The position numbers were made by a program, and so were the translations under genes. Positions 34,900-43,839 of a stretch of 64,000 nt of DNA are shown piece after piece (within the stretch, counting starts at the first letter, position 1; every line of letters begins with the position of its first letter). The stretch lies in assembly GCF_030758415.1 (NCBI RefSeq), contig NZ_CP132334.1:2678001-2742000 (forward strand), in the 5' to 3' direction. Source of the stretch: Parvularcula sp. IMCC14364 (GTDB lineage: Bacteria > Pseudomonadota > Alphaproteobacteria > Caulobacterales > Parvularculaceae). A model generated the notes under the pieces. It saw only the letters and a program-made list of their open reading frames with translations. It was not told the origin of the DNA and made no database searches.

Positions 34900-37230
34900 T
34901 TACAGGATATAGCGATAAGTCATCGCCTGATGGTCACTTTTGAACGTATCTGTCGGCGTCAGGCCGAAACGCTCGATCATCAGGGCGGCCATGAACTGAA
35001 TGAACAGCGGTGAGTGAAAATAGGCATTATGGATCAACTCACTCTTGTCGAATTTCGTTGCCATAATCATCGGGTCCGCACCAGCCTCGCCCATGTCGCC
35101 ATCTTCCAGCAACTGGCGCAACCGGTTGATCGCATCAGGCGCATCGCGCATGGAATTCTCGATCATCTCCTGCTGCACCGTCTCCGGCAGGTTCCCGACA
35201 GTGGTATCAGCAAAATCCAGCCCCGGCATCACGTCATGGACCTTTTCTCCGTACCCGTCATTCCCATAAGCTGTCCCTTTAATGGTATCAGTCAGATAGC
35301 TCGACAGGGCGGGACGCAAAATCAGGGTGAAGAAGATTGACGCTGCGCCTACCAGGAAAATGATGGTGAACAGGGCCACGTAGGCGCGCGTGACTTCATT
35401 GGTGATGCCCGATAGATCTGTAAACCAGTTTTCTATCTCCTCTGCCAGCGAGTCCCCCCTGTAAAGCAGGCTGCGCTGCCATGGGTCAGGCTCTGCATAA
35501 AACAGACGACAGACAAACGGCGCCAGCGTACCTTCATTATCATCACAGCGGCGCTCAAACACTGTCGCCGTGCGTTTGGAGGTCAGGAAAGCTGTGTCCT
35601 TGGGCAGCACCCACTGGCCCAGGCCGCCATCATATTTCAGCAATGGCTCCATCTCACTGGCCGGCAGCACCGCCAGCAAAACAGGCAGGCTCCGGCTTGC
35701 TTCATTGTTATCTTCCCCAAGAGAGGCAAAGAAAATGAACTCGATATTGTCCGGAATGAAATCCCCGCCCAGAATGGAGGCAAGGTCCGCCGTCAACCCG
35801 ATTCGTGTGGCGATCAAATCTGCCAGGGCCGCTTCATCCTCGGCCCGCACAAGCACATATCCCTTTTCTGCCGGCAGATCTGCGATGATATCCTGCATCC
35901 AGGAGAGACCATCATTTTCCAGAACAGCGGCAACAGCCTCACTCTCCCACAATTCTGCAAACGGAATAGCCCGCAGGTCATTGCGCGTATGCAATATCTT
36001 TGGCGCGAAGAGATCATAAATCTTTTTCTGCCGCGCCGCGTCCTCAACTTTCAGCTGGATCACCTGATCCGTTGCGACAACATAATTCTGCTGGCTCATG
36101 ATGCCGCCATCACCAGAGCGCCAGTAATGTGAATCCGTGGCCACTGCCTGCAGGATAAACGCTAGATAGATCAGGCCGACCAGCAGGAAGGAGACGAAAG
36201 AGAACACGCCGACAAAAATCGTCTGGCTGTCCACCAGATTCGGTTCAAACAGCGCCCCCTTGCGCAGCATACGGATCGCCTCATCCTGCCGGTGACTGGC
36301 CGAGAACTGTTTGTGGCCGAAGACACCTGCCAGCGCATTGCGCTGGAGATATTTCTGACGCATGGCATTGGGGCGGCCATAAAGGCGCAGGATAATGAAG
36401 ACGGCAATCGCGGACCAGAAATTCATGGAGGTATATTCCGTCCAGCCGAAGGTAACGAGGGATTTCAGCCCCTCCATCAGAAAGGTCATCAGGGTTTTGG
36501 GCTCGCCATTTTCATCCAGTGGAATACCGCTCTGGTCTCCGTTCTGTATGGCAATCAGTTCATCAACCGGGAAAGCCCCTACCAGCGCCAGAATGGACAG
36601 GCTGACCGCCACCAGCAGCATCAGGCGCCCGATAATGTTGAACCGGGTGAACGGGTTGGCGTTGCTCTTGAAGCGGATCATCGGCGTGCCAATGGTGGCA
36701 AAACCGCGGATCATGTCCGTGGCCTGCGCCTGTTTTGCCATATAAAGCCGCGCCAGCGCATGAATGCCGATGCTGCCGCCATGGCTGTGGCCCACCACGA
36801 CAGGTGCCACGGGCTGCTGTTTGATCAGCGCTGCCAGCTCTTTGCCGGCCTTGCGCCGGTCCAGTTCGGAATTGCACCCGGTCCAGTGGAACGGCAGGAT
36901 CGTCAGCGGCTCCTTGATGTACCCCTGCAGTGCAACCAGAAAGTCAGAGCCTTGCTGCCACCATTTCTCGCCACTATCTGCCTCATCATTGGCAAAAGTG
37001 CCATGCACGGTGATCAGCGTCACGCCGCCATCGGGGTTGGTCTGGGCCGACTTTTCACCCGGCTGATCCTGCAATGTGGGGCGATGCAGCAATGGCCCGC
37101 GATAGTCACCGCGCTGCCGGAACGGCCCGGGCAAAAGATCGCGCAGCCGCCCCAGCGGCAACAGCATGGCCGCCACCAGCACAAGGGCCAGCGCCAGTGC
37201 ACCACCGACAATATATTGCAGAATTTCCAT
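34900..37230 (-). CDS. Large membrane protein with lipase-type hydrolase domain
   Basis: A 776-residue protein, family not recognised beyond the hydrolase fold. An N-terminal membrane helix (5-25) is followed by an alpha/beta-hydrolase domain (about 68-190) with the oxyanion motif VHGTFAND at 75-82 and nucleophile elbow GHSHGGS with Ser 149. Three or four more membrane segments follow (about 205-225, 275-295, 345-370, 625-650), with a soluble domain of about 230 residues between the last two. The C-terminal 130 residues are soluble. ATG 37230 chosen; the frame extends upstream without support. A membrane-lipid or cell-wall esterase is possible. Confidence 0.75.
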   Translation of the reverse strand: MEILQYIVGGALALALVLVAAMLLPLGRLRDLLPGPFRQRGDYRGPLLHRPTLQDQPGEKSAQTNPDGGVTLITVHGTFANDEADSGEKWWQQGSDFLVALQGYIKEPLTILPFHWTGCNSELDRRKAGKELAALIKQQPVAPVVVGHSHGGSIGIHALARLYMAKQAQATDMIRGFATIGTPMIRFKSNANPFTRFNIIGRLMLLVAVSLSILALVGAFPVDELIAIQNGDQSGIPLDENGEPKTLMTFLMEGLKSLVTFGWTEYTSMNFWSAIAVFIILRLYGRPNAMRQKYLQRNALAGVFGHKQFSASHRQDEAIRMLRKGALFEPNLVDSQTIFVGVFSFVSFLLVGLIYLAFILQAVATDSHYWRSGDGGIMSQQNYVVATDQVIQLKVEDAARQKKIYDLFAPKILHTRNDLRAIPFAELWESEAVAAVLENDGLSWMQDIIADLPAEKGYVLVRAEDEAALADLIATRIGLTADLASILGGDFIPDNIEFIFFASLGEDNNEASRSLPVLLAVLPASEMEPLLKYDGGLGQWVLPKDTAFLTSKRTATVFERRCDDNEGTLAPFVCRLFYAEPDPWQRSLLYRGDSLAEEIENWFTDLSGITNEVTRAYVALFTIIFLVGAASIFFTLILRPALSSYLTDTIKGTAYGNDGYGEKVHDVMPGLDFADTTVGNLPETVQQEMIENSMRDAPDAINRLRQLLEDGDMGEAGADPMIMATKFDKSELIHNAYFHSPLFIQFMAALMIERFGLTPTDTFKSDHQAMTYRYIL

Positions 37231-37318
37231 ACCCCAAGAACCCCTTCCCAAGGAACAGTCTAGCACGACAGAAACAGGCAGCAACCCGTTTCAATAAGGG
37301 GGTAAAAACACCTCTAAC

Positions 37319-37352
37319 AAAAAAGGCCTTCGCGGATATCGCGAAGGCCTTT
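37319..37352 (-). terminator. Rho-independent terminator after rpsD
   Basis: AAAGGCCTTCGCG pairs with CGCGAAGGCCTTT around a short loop; on the minus strand it is followed by TTTTTTGTT. It ends rpsD, and its symmetry may also serve the other strand weakly. Confidence 0.9.
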
Positions 37353-37382
37353 CTGCAAAATCTTTATGGGAAGAAGTCGCTC

Positions 37383-38000
37383 TTATGATGAATAGAATTC
37401 CACCACCAGGTTTGGCTCCATTGTGCCAGCATAGGGCACTTCAGCGAATTCAGGGATGCGGATGAGGGACGCAGTCATTTTCTTCGGGTCCACATCGACA
37501 TATTCCGGAATGTCACGCTCAGGCGATTGCAGGGCTTCGAGCACCAGCGCCATATTCTTGGACTTTTCGCGGATTTCCACCACATCGCCGACCTTCATGC
37601 GGTAGGACGGAATGTTGGTGCGCACACCATTGACCATGACATGGCCGTGATTGACGAACTGACGCGCGGCAAAAACGGTCGGCACAAACTTTGCGCGGTA
37701 AACCAGCGCATCAAGGCGGGATTCAAGAATACCGATCAGGTTCTCGGCCGTGTTGCCTTTCATGGCAGCAGCATTCTTGTAAATCTTGCTGAACTGTTTT
37801 TCGTTGATATTGCCGTAATAGCCTTTCAGCTTCTGTTTCGCCATCAACTGGATGCCGAAGTCAGACAGCTTGCCCGCGCGGCGCTGGCCATGCATACCCG
37901 GCTTGTATTCACGCTTGTTGACAGGAGATTTGGGGCGACCCCAGATATTTTCACCGACACGACGGTCGATCTTGTATTTCGCATTGATGCGATTGGACAT
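37383..38000 (-). CDS. rpsD: 30S ribosomal protein S4
   Basis: Primary 16S rRNA-binding protein that starts 30S assembly. 205 residues, the usual length. Conserved are the N-terminal region [30 protein letters not shown], the S4 RNA-binding domain (about 95-155, [16 protein letters not shown], then [14 protein letters not shown]), and the C-terminal end. ATG 38000 fits the S4 start (MSNR) and has GAGGA upstream. It stands alone here, not in the alpha operon, as in other alphaproteobacteria. A transposon-like element has inserted just before its promoter. Confidence 0.97.
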   Translation of the reverse strand: MSNRINAKYKIDRRVGENIWGRPKSPVNKREYKPGMHGQRRAGKLSDFGIQLMAKQKLKGYYGNINEKQFSKIYKNAAAMKGNTAENLIGILESRLDALVYRAKFVPTVFAARQFVNHGHVMVNGVRTNIPSYRMKVGDVVEIREKSKNMALVLEALQSPERDIPEYVDVDPKKMTASLIRIPEFAEVPYAGTMEPNLVVEFYSS

Positions 38001-38090
38001 CAGATCCTCATTTACGATGTGCTCCGGTGCGCCGGCCTTTCCAGTACACATTTTTCAACGGCGGTCACACATCACCCGTTTGAGCGAGTG

Positions 38091-38119
38091 CAGTTACGCA
38101 AAAGGACCATGCCTGTCAA
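38091..38119 (-). promoter_or_regulatory. Likely rpsD promoter
   Basis: On the minus strand TTGACA (38119-38114), 17 bp, TAACTG (38096-38091), giving a transcript start near 38084 and an 83-nt leader. The -35 lies only 7 bp from the target duplication of the inserted element. Confidence 0.55.
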
Positions 38120-38134
38120 CACAATCACCCTGTT

Positions 38135-39097
38135 GGTAGTGTCTCAGTTTGAAACTGGAGGGCTGCTATTGGCCCGAAGTTGCTGTTGCGGTTAGGCTAC
38201 CAGACGTCTGGTTTGTGACGTAAGTTGCACCCTTGTTACCGTACTTAAGTTTGGATTTGAAACCGATGTTTCATGAGGTAGAAAAGATAACTTCAGAGCC
38301 GCGCACGTTTGATTTTTTGGATTCAGGCCAAGGGAAAATTGAAACAAACCAAATCAACGTTGACGGTGTTTGTTTAATCAACAACCTATATCGTTTTTCA
38401 TTCGAGCCCGACAGTTTCCAAACTATCTTGTGCGAATGTTGTGGTTTTTCGGGTTGCGCACCAGGATCATGGGCCTGTTTGCGTAGACTTGAAAATTACG
38501 TAGTGCTTGTGCCCGCAATTGAAGCAATCATTGAGCACGAACTGCCGGACGAATATATGCCACCAGAAATACTGACCAAACTTGGGCCACTCAAGATAAC
38601 AGCCGGAATCTATAAGCATTTGCGAACTCTTGTTTCTGAATTACCACCGTTTGAAGAAATTCCAGTAATGTCAGCTTTAGACGCTATGGGCGTTCAAAAA
38701 CTAGCGATACCTGGGCGTGCTTTAGGAGAACTAAAATCGCCGGTGGAAATAAGGCGAGAAGTTTTCATAGCAGCGTCGGACGGTGATTTGCATGACCTTC
38801 TAGAACAATATGAATCTGTTCTAACTGAAGTTGAAAGTGGTGATAAAACGCTGTTTGTCTCTATACCTGACAAGGTAATCGAATTTCATCTCGATCTTCC
38901 AGGGTTTCCAACTTGGACGGGCCTAGGGTTCAAAGATGGGCGAGCCTTGCTGACGACGCCCATAACTTAGATGAGCCTATGCGCTGGTCAGCTGAATTTT
39001 ACGGCAAGAATGATACAGGGTTCGGACATAAGATTGCAGACTGGCTACTTCTGCTTCTGGTGAGAAATTGCCATCGAATTCAAACTGAGACTCTACC
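38135..39097. mobile_element. 963-bp transposon-like element with one cargo gene
   Basis: Bounded by 19-bp terminal inverted repeats, GGTAGTGTCTCAGTTTGAA at 38135-38153 and its near-complement (one mismatch) at 39079-39097. Outside lie identical 8-bp direct repeats ACCCTGTT at 38127-38134 and 39098-39105, the mark of transposition. It contains no transposase: the only sizeable gene (38266-38970) is unrelated to one. It is therefore non-autonomous, moved by a transposase elsewhere. Eight-base duplications occur in the IS1595, IS6, IS66 and IS256 families; the exact family is not settled. It is more AT-rich than the flanks. Confidence 0.88.
38266..38970 (+). CDS. Cargo protein of the 963-bp element, unknown function
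   Basis: A 234-residue soluble protein, family not recognised. Residues 56-71 carry five cysteines (CECCGFSGC then C seven residues on), possibly a metal site. The C-terminal half is acidic and hydrophobic in alternation, ending in ITPIT-like LLTTPIT. ATG 38266 is used; the TTG at 38233 would add 11 residues. Codon and base use are more AT-rich than the neighbouring genes. It fills most of the element, so it is cargo rather than part of the mobility machinery. Antitoxin, immunity or regulatory roles are conceivable, with no direct evidence. Confidence 0.7.
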   Translation: MFHEVEKITSEPRTFDFLDSGQGKIETNQINVDGVCLINNLYRFSFEPDSFQTILCECCGFSGCAPGSWACLRRLENYVVLVPAIEAIIEHELPDEYMPPEILTKLGPLKITAGIYKHLRTLVSELPPFEEIPVMSALDAMGVQKLAIPGRALGELKSPVEIRREVFIAASDGDLHDLLEQYESVLTEVESGDKTLFVSIPDKVIEFHLDLPGFPTWTGLGFKDGRALLTTPIT

Positions 39098-39247
39098 ACC
39101 CTGTTTTGTCACCCGGTTTTGCCCACCCTATTTTGCCAAGGATTTCCCCGAAGCGGGCTTTTTTTAGGGAATGGATTAATCAGGCATAAAGAAGAACCCG
39201 GCGACGCTCTCGTCAAAATCAATAGTCCGACAAGAGGAAGCCACCAA

Positions 39248-39922
39248 ATGAAGCTCTTCACCGCCTTTGCCCTTGCCCCATTTGCCCTGTTGGCAGCCAC
39301 TTTTCCAGCCAGCGCGCAGGACAGCCGCGCTGCTGGCAGCATCGGCCTTGGCACCAACGGCATCAGCCTGGAAGCCAAGGCGAGCCTGACCTCCACCCTG
39401 GTCGCACGCGGCGGCTATAACTACCTCAAGGGCGATATTGGCGATCAGGATTATGACGGCATCGAATATGGGGTCGAGTTTGATGCTTCCACCGTCTCTG
39501 TCGCGGCAGATTACCACCCGTTTCGCAATGCCTTCATGTTCAGCGCCGGCGTGTACTTTGGCGAGCGCGGTGCGGGCCTTCGCGCAGTGCCAACCGGCAC
39601 GGTCGAAATTGGCGGCCAGACCTTCACGGCCGCACAGGTCGGGACCCTGGTCGGTGATGTGAGCGCGGCTGACGTGGCACCGTTTTTCGGCCTTGGCTGG
39701 GACACAACTTTTTACACGCAGCGCCGCTGGTCGTGGTTTGTGCGCGGCGGCGTGATCCTGTCTGATTCCCCGGATGTGGAACTGAGCTCTGTTGGCGGCA
39801 CCCTCTCCAATGATCCGCTCTTCCTGGCCGAACTTGAAGCAGAGGAGCAGGCGCTGGAGGACGACATCAACGAGTTTGACCTCTATCCCGTGCTCGAGGC
39901 CGGGGCCAGCTACCGCTTCTGA
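39248..39922 (+). CDS. Outer-membrane beta-barrel-like protein
   Basis: A 224-residue exported protein. Signal peptide to about residue 23 (ASAQ). The mature part alternates amphipathic strands with turns rich in Gly and Asp (LVARGGYNYLKGDIGDQDYDG, then YGVEFDASTVSVAADYHPF) and ends in an aromatic residue (ASYRF), as outer-membrane barrels do. AGAGGAA lies before the ATG. In the 277-bp gap after the cargo gene there is the right end of the element and a weak hairpin with a T run (39146-39165) that may be an old terminator. Confidence 0.75.
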   Translation: MKLFTAFALAPFALLAATFPASAQDSRAAGSIGLGTNGISLEAKASLTSTLVARGGYNYLKGDIGDQDYDGIEYGVEFDASTVSVAADYHPFRNAFMFSAGVYFGERGAGLRAVPTGTVEIGGQTFTAAQVGTLVGDVSAADVAPFFGLGWDTTFYTQRRWSWFVRGGVILSDSPDVELSSVGGTLSNDPLFLAELEAEEQALEDDINEFDLYPVLEAGASYRF

Positions 39923-39940
39923 TCCTGCAGGGGTCTCAAC

Positions 39941-40264
39941 ATGGCCGACGCGATCCTGCTATATGTCACCTCCCCGGACCATGAAACCGGTGCAGCGCTG
40001 GCAGAGAAACTGATCTCCGACCGCATGGCAGCCTGCGTCAACCTGTTGCCGGGCATGACCTCTGTTTATGACTGGCAAGGCAAAGTGGAACAGGCAACGG
40101 AAGTCGTGATGATTGTCAAAACCACCACCGAAAAAGCTGCCCCGGCCCGCGACATGATTCTGACAGAGCATCCTTATGAATGTCCCTGTATTGTCGCCCT
40201 CCCGATCAGCGGGGCGCACTCACACCAGCCCTTCCTGGATTGGATCGGGCAAAACACATCATAA
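39941..40264 (+). CDS. cutA: Divalent-cation tolerance protein CutA
   Basis: A small trimeric protein of the CutA1 family, 107 residues. Typical stretches are LYVTSPDHETGAALAEKLI, MAACVNLLPGMTSVYDWQGK and HPYECPCIVALPI. It is linked to copper tolerance in E. coli, but its biochemical role is unsettled. It follows the barrel gene by 18 bp and ends 79 bp ahead of the Rieske gene. Confidence 0.93.
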   Translation: MADAILLYVTSPDHETGAALAEKLISDRMAACVNLLPGMTSVYDWQGKVEQATEVVMIVKTTTEKAAPARDMILTEHPYECPCIVALPISGAHSHQPFLDWIGQNTS

Positions 40265-40343
40265 GCTATCGCCCTCCTCTTGCCCTCTTGCAGCTTGCGC
40301 CTGTAAGGGCATTGACCAGTAACCTGCAGCTGGAGCTGTCCAC

Positions 40344-41432
40344 ATGTTTTTGCGCAATATCTGGTATTTTGCTTTTCAGGGCTCTGACCTGAAGCCGGGT
40401 AAGATGATCCACAAGAAATTGCTGGGCGAGCCAGTGCTATTTGGCCGCAAAAAAGACGGCGAGGTTTTCGCGCTGCGCGATATCTGCCCCCATCGCGGCG
40501 TGCTGTTATCGGGCGGACGCCTGCTCGGCCCGGGCGACAGCGCCGTGGGAGAGACCGTGTCCTCGGATCAGGTCGAATGCCCATATCATGGCTGGCGCTT
40601 CGGCGCAGACGGCAAATGTGCCGCCATCCCGTCTCTCGTGCCCGGACAGGAGATTGATGTCGAGAAAATCAGGGTGCAGCGCTATCCGGTGGCCGAGAAA
40701 AACGGACTGGTCTGGGTTTTCATGCCCGACGCAGAGGATCGGCCAGCGCTCACAGACGATCCGGAGACAGATATTCCCCTGCCCCCCACACTCCCCGGCA
40801 TTGAACTGGATCATCGCCCACGCATGCGCGACCGCATCATGTTTGACTGCCATATTGACAATGCCGTGATCGGCCTGATGGACCCAGCCCACGGACCCTT
40901 CGTCCATCAGGCATGGTGGTGGCGCACCTCTGATTCCATTCATCAGAAGGCCAAGGAATTTACCCCGTCTGAACTGGGATTCACCATGGTCGCACATGAA
41001 CCATCATCAAACTCGGCCGGGTACAAACTGTTGGGTGGCAAGCCAGTGACAGAAATCGCTTTCCGCCTTCCCGGCATCCGCACGGAACTGATCACCGTTG
41101 GCAAGCATAAAGTCCTGGGGTTAACAACCGTCACGCCCATTGACGAAGATCATACGGAAGTCACCCAGACTTTCTTCTGGACCAACCCGATGTTCAACTT
41201 CCTGAAACTGATCCTGATCCCCATGGGCCGGGCGTTTCTGCGGCAGGACCACCGTATCGTCATGATGCAGAAGGAGGGCCTGCAATACAATCCGCGCCTG
41301 ATGCTGATCAATGACGCAGATGTTCAGGCCAAATGGTATTATCGCCTCAAGAAAGCCTGGGACGACGCTCAAACCTCAGGCGAGGCCTTCACCAACCCCG
41401 TACAGCCCGCCACCTTGCACTGGCGGAGTTGA
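40344..41432 (+). CDS. Rieske-type aromatic-ring-hydroxylating oxygenase, alpha-subunit-like
   Basis: A 362-residue oxygenase with an N-terminal Rieske 2Fe-2S domain (CPHRG at about 48-52, CPYHGW at about 79-84) and a C-terminal mononuclear iron domain with the DNAVIGLMDPAHGPFVHQ helix giving Asp and His ligands. No electron-transfer partner gene is adjacent. The substrate is unknown; single-component members of this class act on sterols, choline-type amines or aromatic acids. It ends 13 bp from a convergent gene. Confidence 0.88.
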   Translation: MFLRNIWYFAFQGSDLKPGKMIHKKLLGEPVLFGRKKDGEVFALRDICPHRGVLLSGGRLLGPGDSAVGETVSSDQVECPYHGWRFGADGKCAAIPSLVPGQEIDVEKIRVQRYPVAEKNGLVWVFMPDAEDRPALTDDPETDIPLPPTLPGIELDHRPRMRDRIMFDCHIDNAVIGLMDPAHGPFVHQAWWWRTSDSIHQKAKEFTPSELGFTMVAHEPSSNSAGYKLLGGKPVTEIAFRLPGIRTELITVGKHKVLGLTTVTPIDEDHTEVTQTFFWTNPMFNFLKLILIPMGRAFLRQDHRIVMMQKEGLQYNPRLMLINDADVQAKWYYRLKKAWDDAQTSGEAFTNPVQPATLHWRS

Positions 41433-41445
41433 CAAGAACAGCCGG

Positions 41446-43686
41446 TTAAGGTCGTGCAAGGCGGAATTTCGCTGGTGAACCGTGCAAGGATGGCTCAAGC
41501 TTTTCACCATCCATCCAGATCTCGATATACTTTGGTGACCGCCGCACATATTCTATCCCCCTGACCTCCCCTGTGGACAACTCTACCAGCATTCCCTGTT
41601 CGTAATATGGTGCCAGTAAATCTGCCGCACTGACTAACAGGACGGCACTCTGATTTATCGTCAGCACACCATTGGTCCAGTTACTATCTGTAAAGTCCAG
41701 AGGCGTTGTATATTCAGAGTATTCCCCAAATACCTTTCCCATACTGAGGAGCATATTGGCCAGAATTTGCGCCGGGAAAAGCATCGCGGGATCGATATCA
41801 CTGATCGTCGAAATTTGGCACTTGTCGATCCGAGCCTGCCCCCCCCTGCCACGGACAGCCCTTATATTCAGCTCACTCCTGCCGCCGGGGATGATAAAAG
41901 AAATGCTATCCGAACGGGCTGGCGCTCCGAAATCACGCCAACTTTTGCCGCGTAGCATGGTGCCATTGCGCCATCTAAGCCGCCACAGGGAATGATCACC
42001 TGTATATGTTACCGGTATCGTGACTTTATAAATTTTCTCTGTATCCGGCAGATCAAATTCTACTTCCATTTGAACTGTGCTGTCACCTGGTATTACGGTG
42101 CATGTGTGGGCGGTATCTGCCCATACCGCTGCTTCATGCCGACCCTCCCAGACCACATGTTGCGCATCAGACATGACCGGCCTGTAGTGAGTCACGACAG
42201 TATCGTAGAACCATGTCTGCTGCATAATGCTCCACAAATGCCAGTGCGAGTAATCCGGGCTTGTAGTCAGAACCACAATATCCTGATTGCCGCTCAGGAT
42301 ACGTTGCCAGTCCCTCTTGTTTTTCTCCCCTAGGGCATGCAGTGCTAGGGCGGAACTGGTATGCACATTCGCATTATAAACATGGGTCACCGGAGAATAA
42401 TAATCCCCGATGATCATTGGGACTTCCTCATGCTGGGAGAAGTAGGCATGCATTTCAGGGCTGATAAATCCGCTATAGGTGCGGTAGGCCGATTTGAGAT
42501 GCTCTACCTGCTTGTCGAAACGCTCGGAGGTAGCCGTCATGACGCCACCAACGACAAGAACAGCCAGCACCAACTGGTAGATATCAGCCAGTGGCAGCTT
42601 ATTTCCGCCTAACCTTACCAGCCTGTCAGCGATAAAGTTGACACTCACAACAATAAAGATCAGTATATTAACGTTGTAAAATGGATAATAGTACCGGTCG
42701 GATCTGTGGCCCACCGTTTCCAGCAGCACAGCAGCAGCGAATAGCGCAATGGCAATGTTGACAAAAATTAGTCGGCGCGTTGTTGCCAATGTAGCAAATA
42801 TCAGGAGCCAATATTCCGGCTTCTTAACAATATACTGCCTGATACCGTTCAAAAATGTTTCAAAATCATAGATCTTGTTTGTATAACTCTGGAAGTACCA
42901 GTATTGCCCGTCTGATACACCGCGATACCGCTCAACAAAGTCAATCAGATGAAACTGCGTAAAAAACGCCACCATGGCCAGGAACATGCCAATAGCCATC
43001 AGGCCGATCCTGACAATCTCCATCGGTCGGGACCAGTTCTTGATCGCGATATAAATTCCGGCTGATACGCCCAAAGGCAAGCCATAATCAAATGAGATCA
43101 GTGGCATCAGCGCTATCCCCAGCGCGATACTAAGCCGGGGCAGTCGCGCGCGCGCCAACAACAGGCTTAGTCCCAGAAACAGGCATACAGCAAAGACAAA
43201 ACGATAGCTCAGCGCACTGTTATCCGGGATAAGCAAGCGCTGCTCTGTAATATAAAAAGCATTGACGAATATAAACGCGGCAAACGACACCAGTGTCACA
43301 AACCAGATTCGCTGTGGCGGCACATTCCAGACGGCAGTAATAAGCCGTGTCATGATCATCCAGCCCAGCACAGAAAGAAACGAGCAAAAAATAACAAACC
43401 AGCCGGCTTCCATCCAAATGAACAGAGACAGGATTTTACCAGGAAGGATACCAAGATAGAGTACGTAGTCACGACCAAGAACACCATCAGACCCTGCCAG
43501 TACTGCGGTACTGAGTAGCTGATATTGCCCATCCACGTGATAGCCGTAAGAGCCAATCGCCATGGCGAAACCACTGTAAAGCGCGGTCAAAACAGTCAGC
43601 ATTGCAATAAGAAGGGAACTGTTTGCAATGAGCTGCTGTCCGGAAAACTTCAGACCAGCCTGCAAGAGATTTGTATAATAGAGCAT
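41446..43686 (-). CDS. Polytopic membrane protein with large C-terminal domain
   Basis: A 746-residue protein, not assigned to a family. Residues up to about 400 contain roughly ten hydrophobic segments, arranged like a GT-C-fold glycosyltransferase or an O-antigen-modifying enzyme, but no catalytic motif is clear. The C-terminal 330 residues are soluble and beta-rich and could face the periplasm. GGGGAG lies 4 bp before the ATG. It is more AT-rich than the neighbours. It is convergent with the Rieske gene and divergent from exoD. Confidence 0.7.
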   Translation of the reverse strand: MLYYTNLLQAGLKFSGQQLIANSSLLIAMLTVLTALYSGFAMAIGSYGYHVDGQYQLLSTAVLAGSDGVLGRDYVLYLGILPGKILSLFIWMEAGWFVIFCSFLSVLGWMIMTRLITAVWNVPPQRIWFVTLVSFAAFIFVNAFYITEQRLLIPDNSALSYRFVFAVCLFLGLSLLLARARLPRLSIALGIALMPLISFDYGLPLGVSAGIYIAIKNWSRPMEIVRIGLMAIGMFLAMVAFFTQFHLIDFVERYRGVSDGQYWYFQSYTNKIYDFETFLNGIRQYIVKKPEYWLLIFATLATTRRLIFVNIAIALFAAAVLLETVGHRSDRYYYPFYNVNILIFIVVSVNFIADRLVRLGGNKLPLADIYQLVLAVLVVGGVMTATSERFDKQVEHLKSAYRTYSGFISPEMHAYFSQHEEVPMIIGDYYSPVTHVYNANVHTSSALALHALGEKNKRDWQRILSGNQDIVVLTTSPDYSHWHLWSIMQQTWFYDTVVTHYRPVMSDAQHVVWEGRHEAAVWADTAHTCTVIPGDSTVQMEVEFDLPDTEKIYKVTIPVTYTGDHSLWRLRWRNGTMLRGKSWRDFGAPARSDSISFIIPGGRSELNIRAVRGRGGQARIDKCQISTISDIDPAMLFPAQILANMLLSMGKVFGEYSEYTTPLDFTDSNWTNGVLTINQSAVLLVSAADLLAPYYEQGMLVELSTGEVRGIEYVRRSPKYIEIWMDGEKLEPSLHGSPAKFRLARP

Positions 43687-43839
43687 TGAACTCCCCGCGC
43701 CAGTAACAACGTAAAGTCTACCGCATAATCTCCCGGCAAGTCTGATAAATTGTTACATACAGAGCCCTGCTGGGATGGCAACTGGCACACCTGTTTATCG
43801 CACTGGTCTCTGCCCGCATGTTGGCGTAAAGCAATATCG

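Noticed and set aside
36292-37263. 323-residue plus-strand frame
   Set aside because: Antisense to the lipase-fold gene, no family features, no ribosome site.
39146-39165. Weak hairpin plus T run before the barrel gene as a terminator
   Set aside because: The stem is only about four base pairs and no gene on the plus strand clearly needs it; mentioned as a possible old terminator only.
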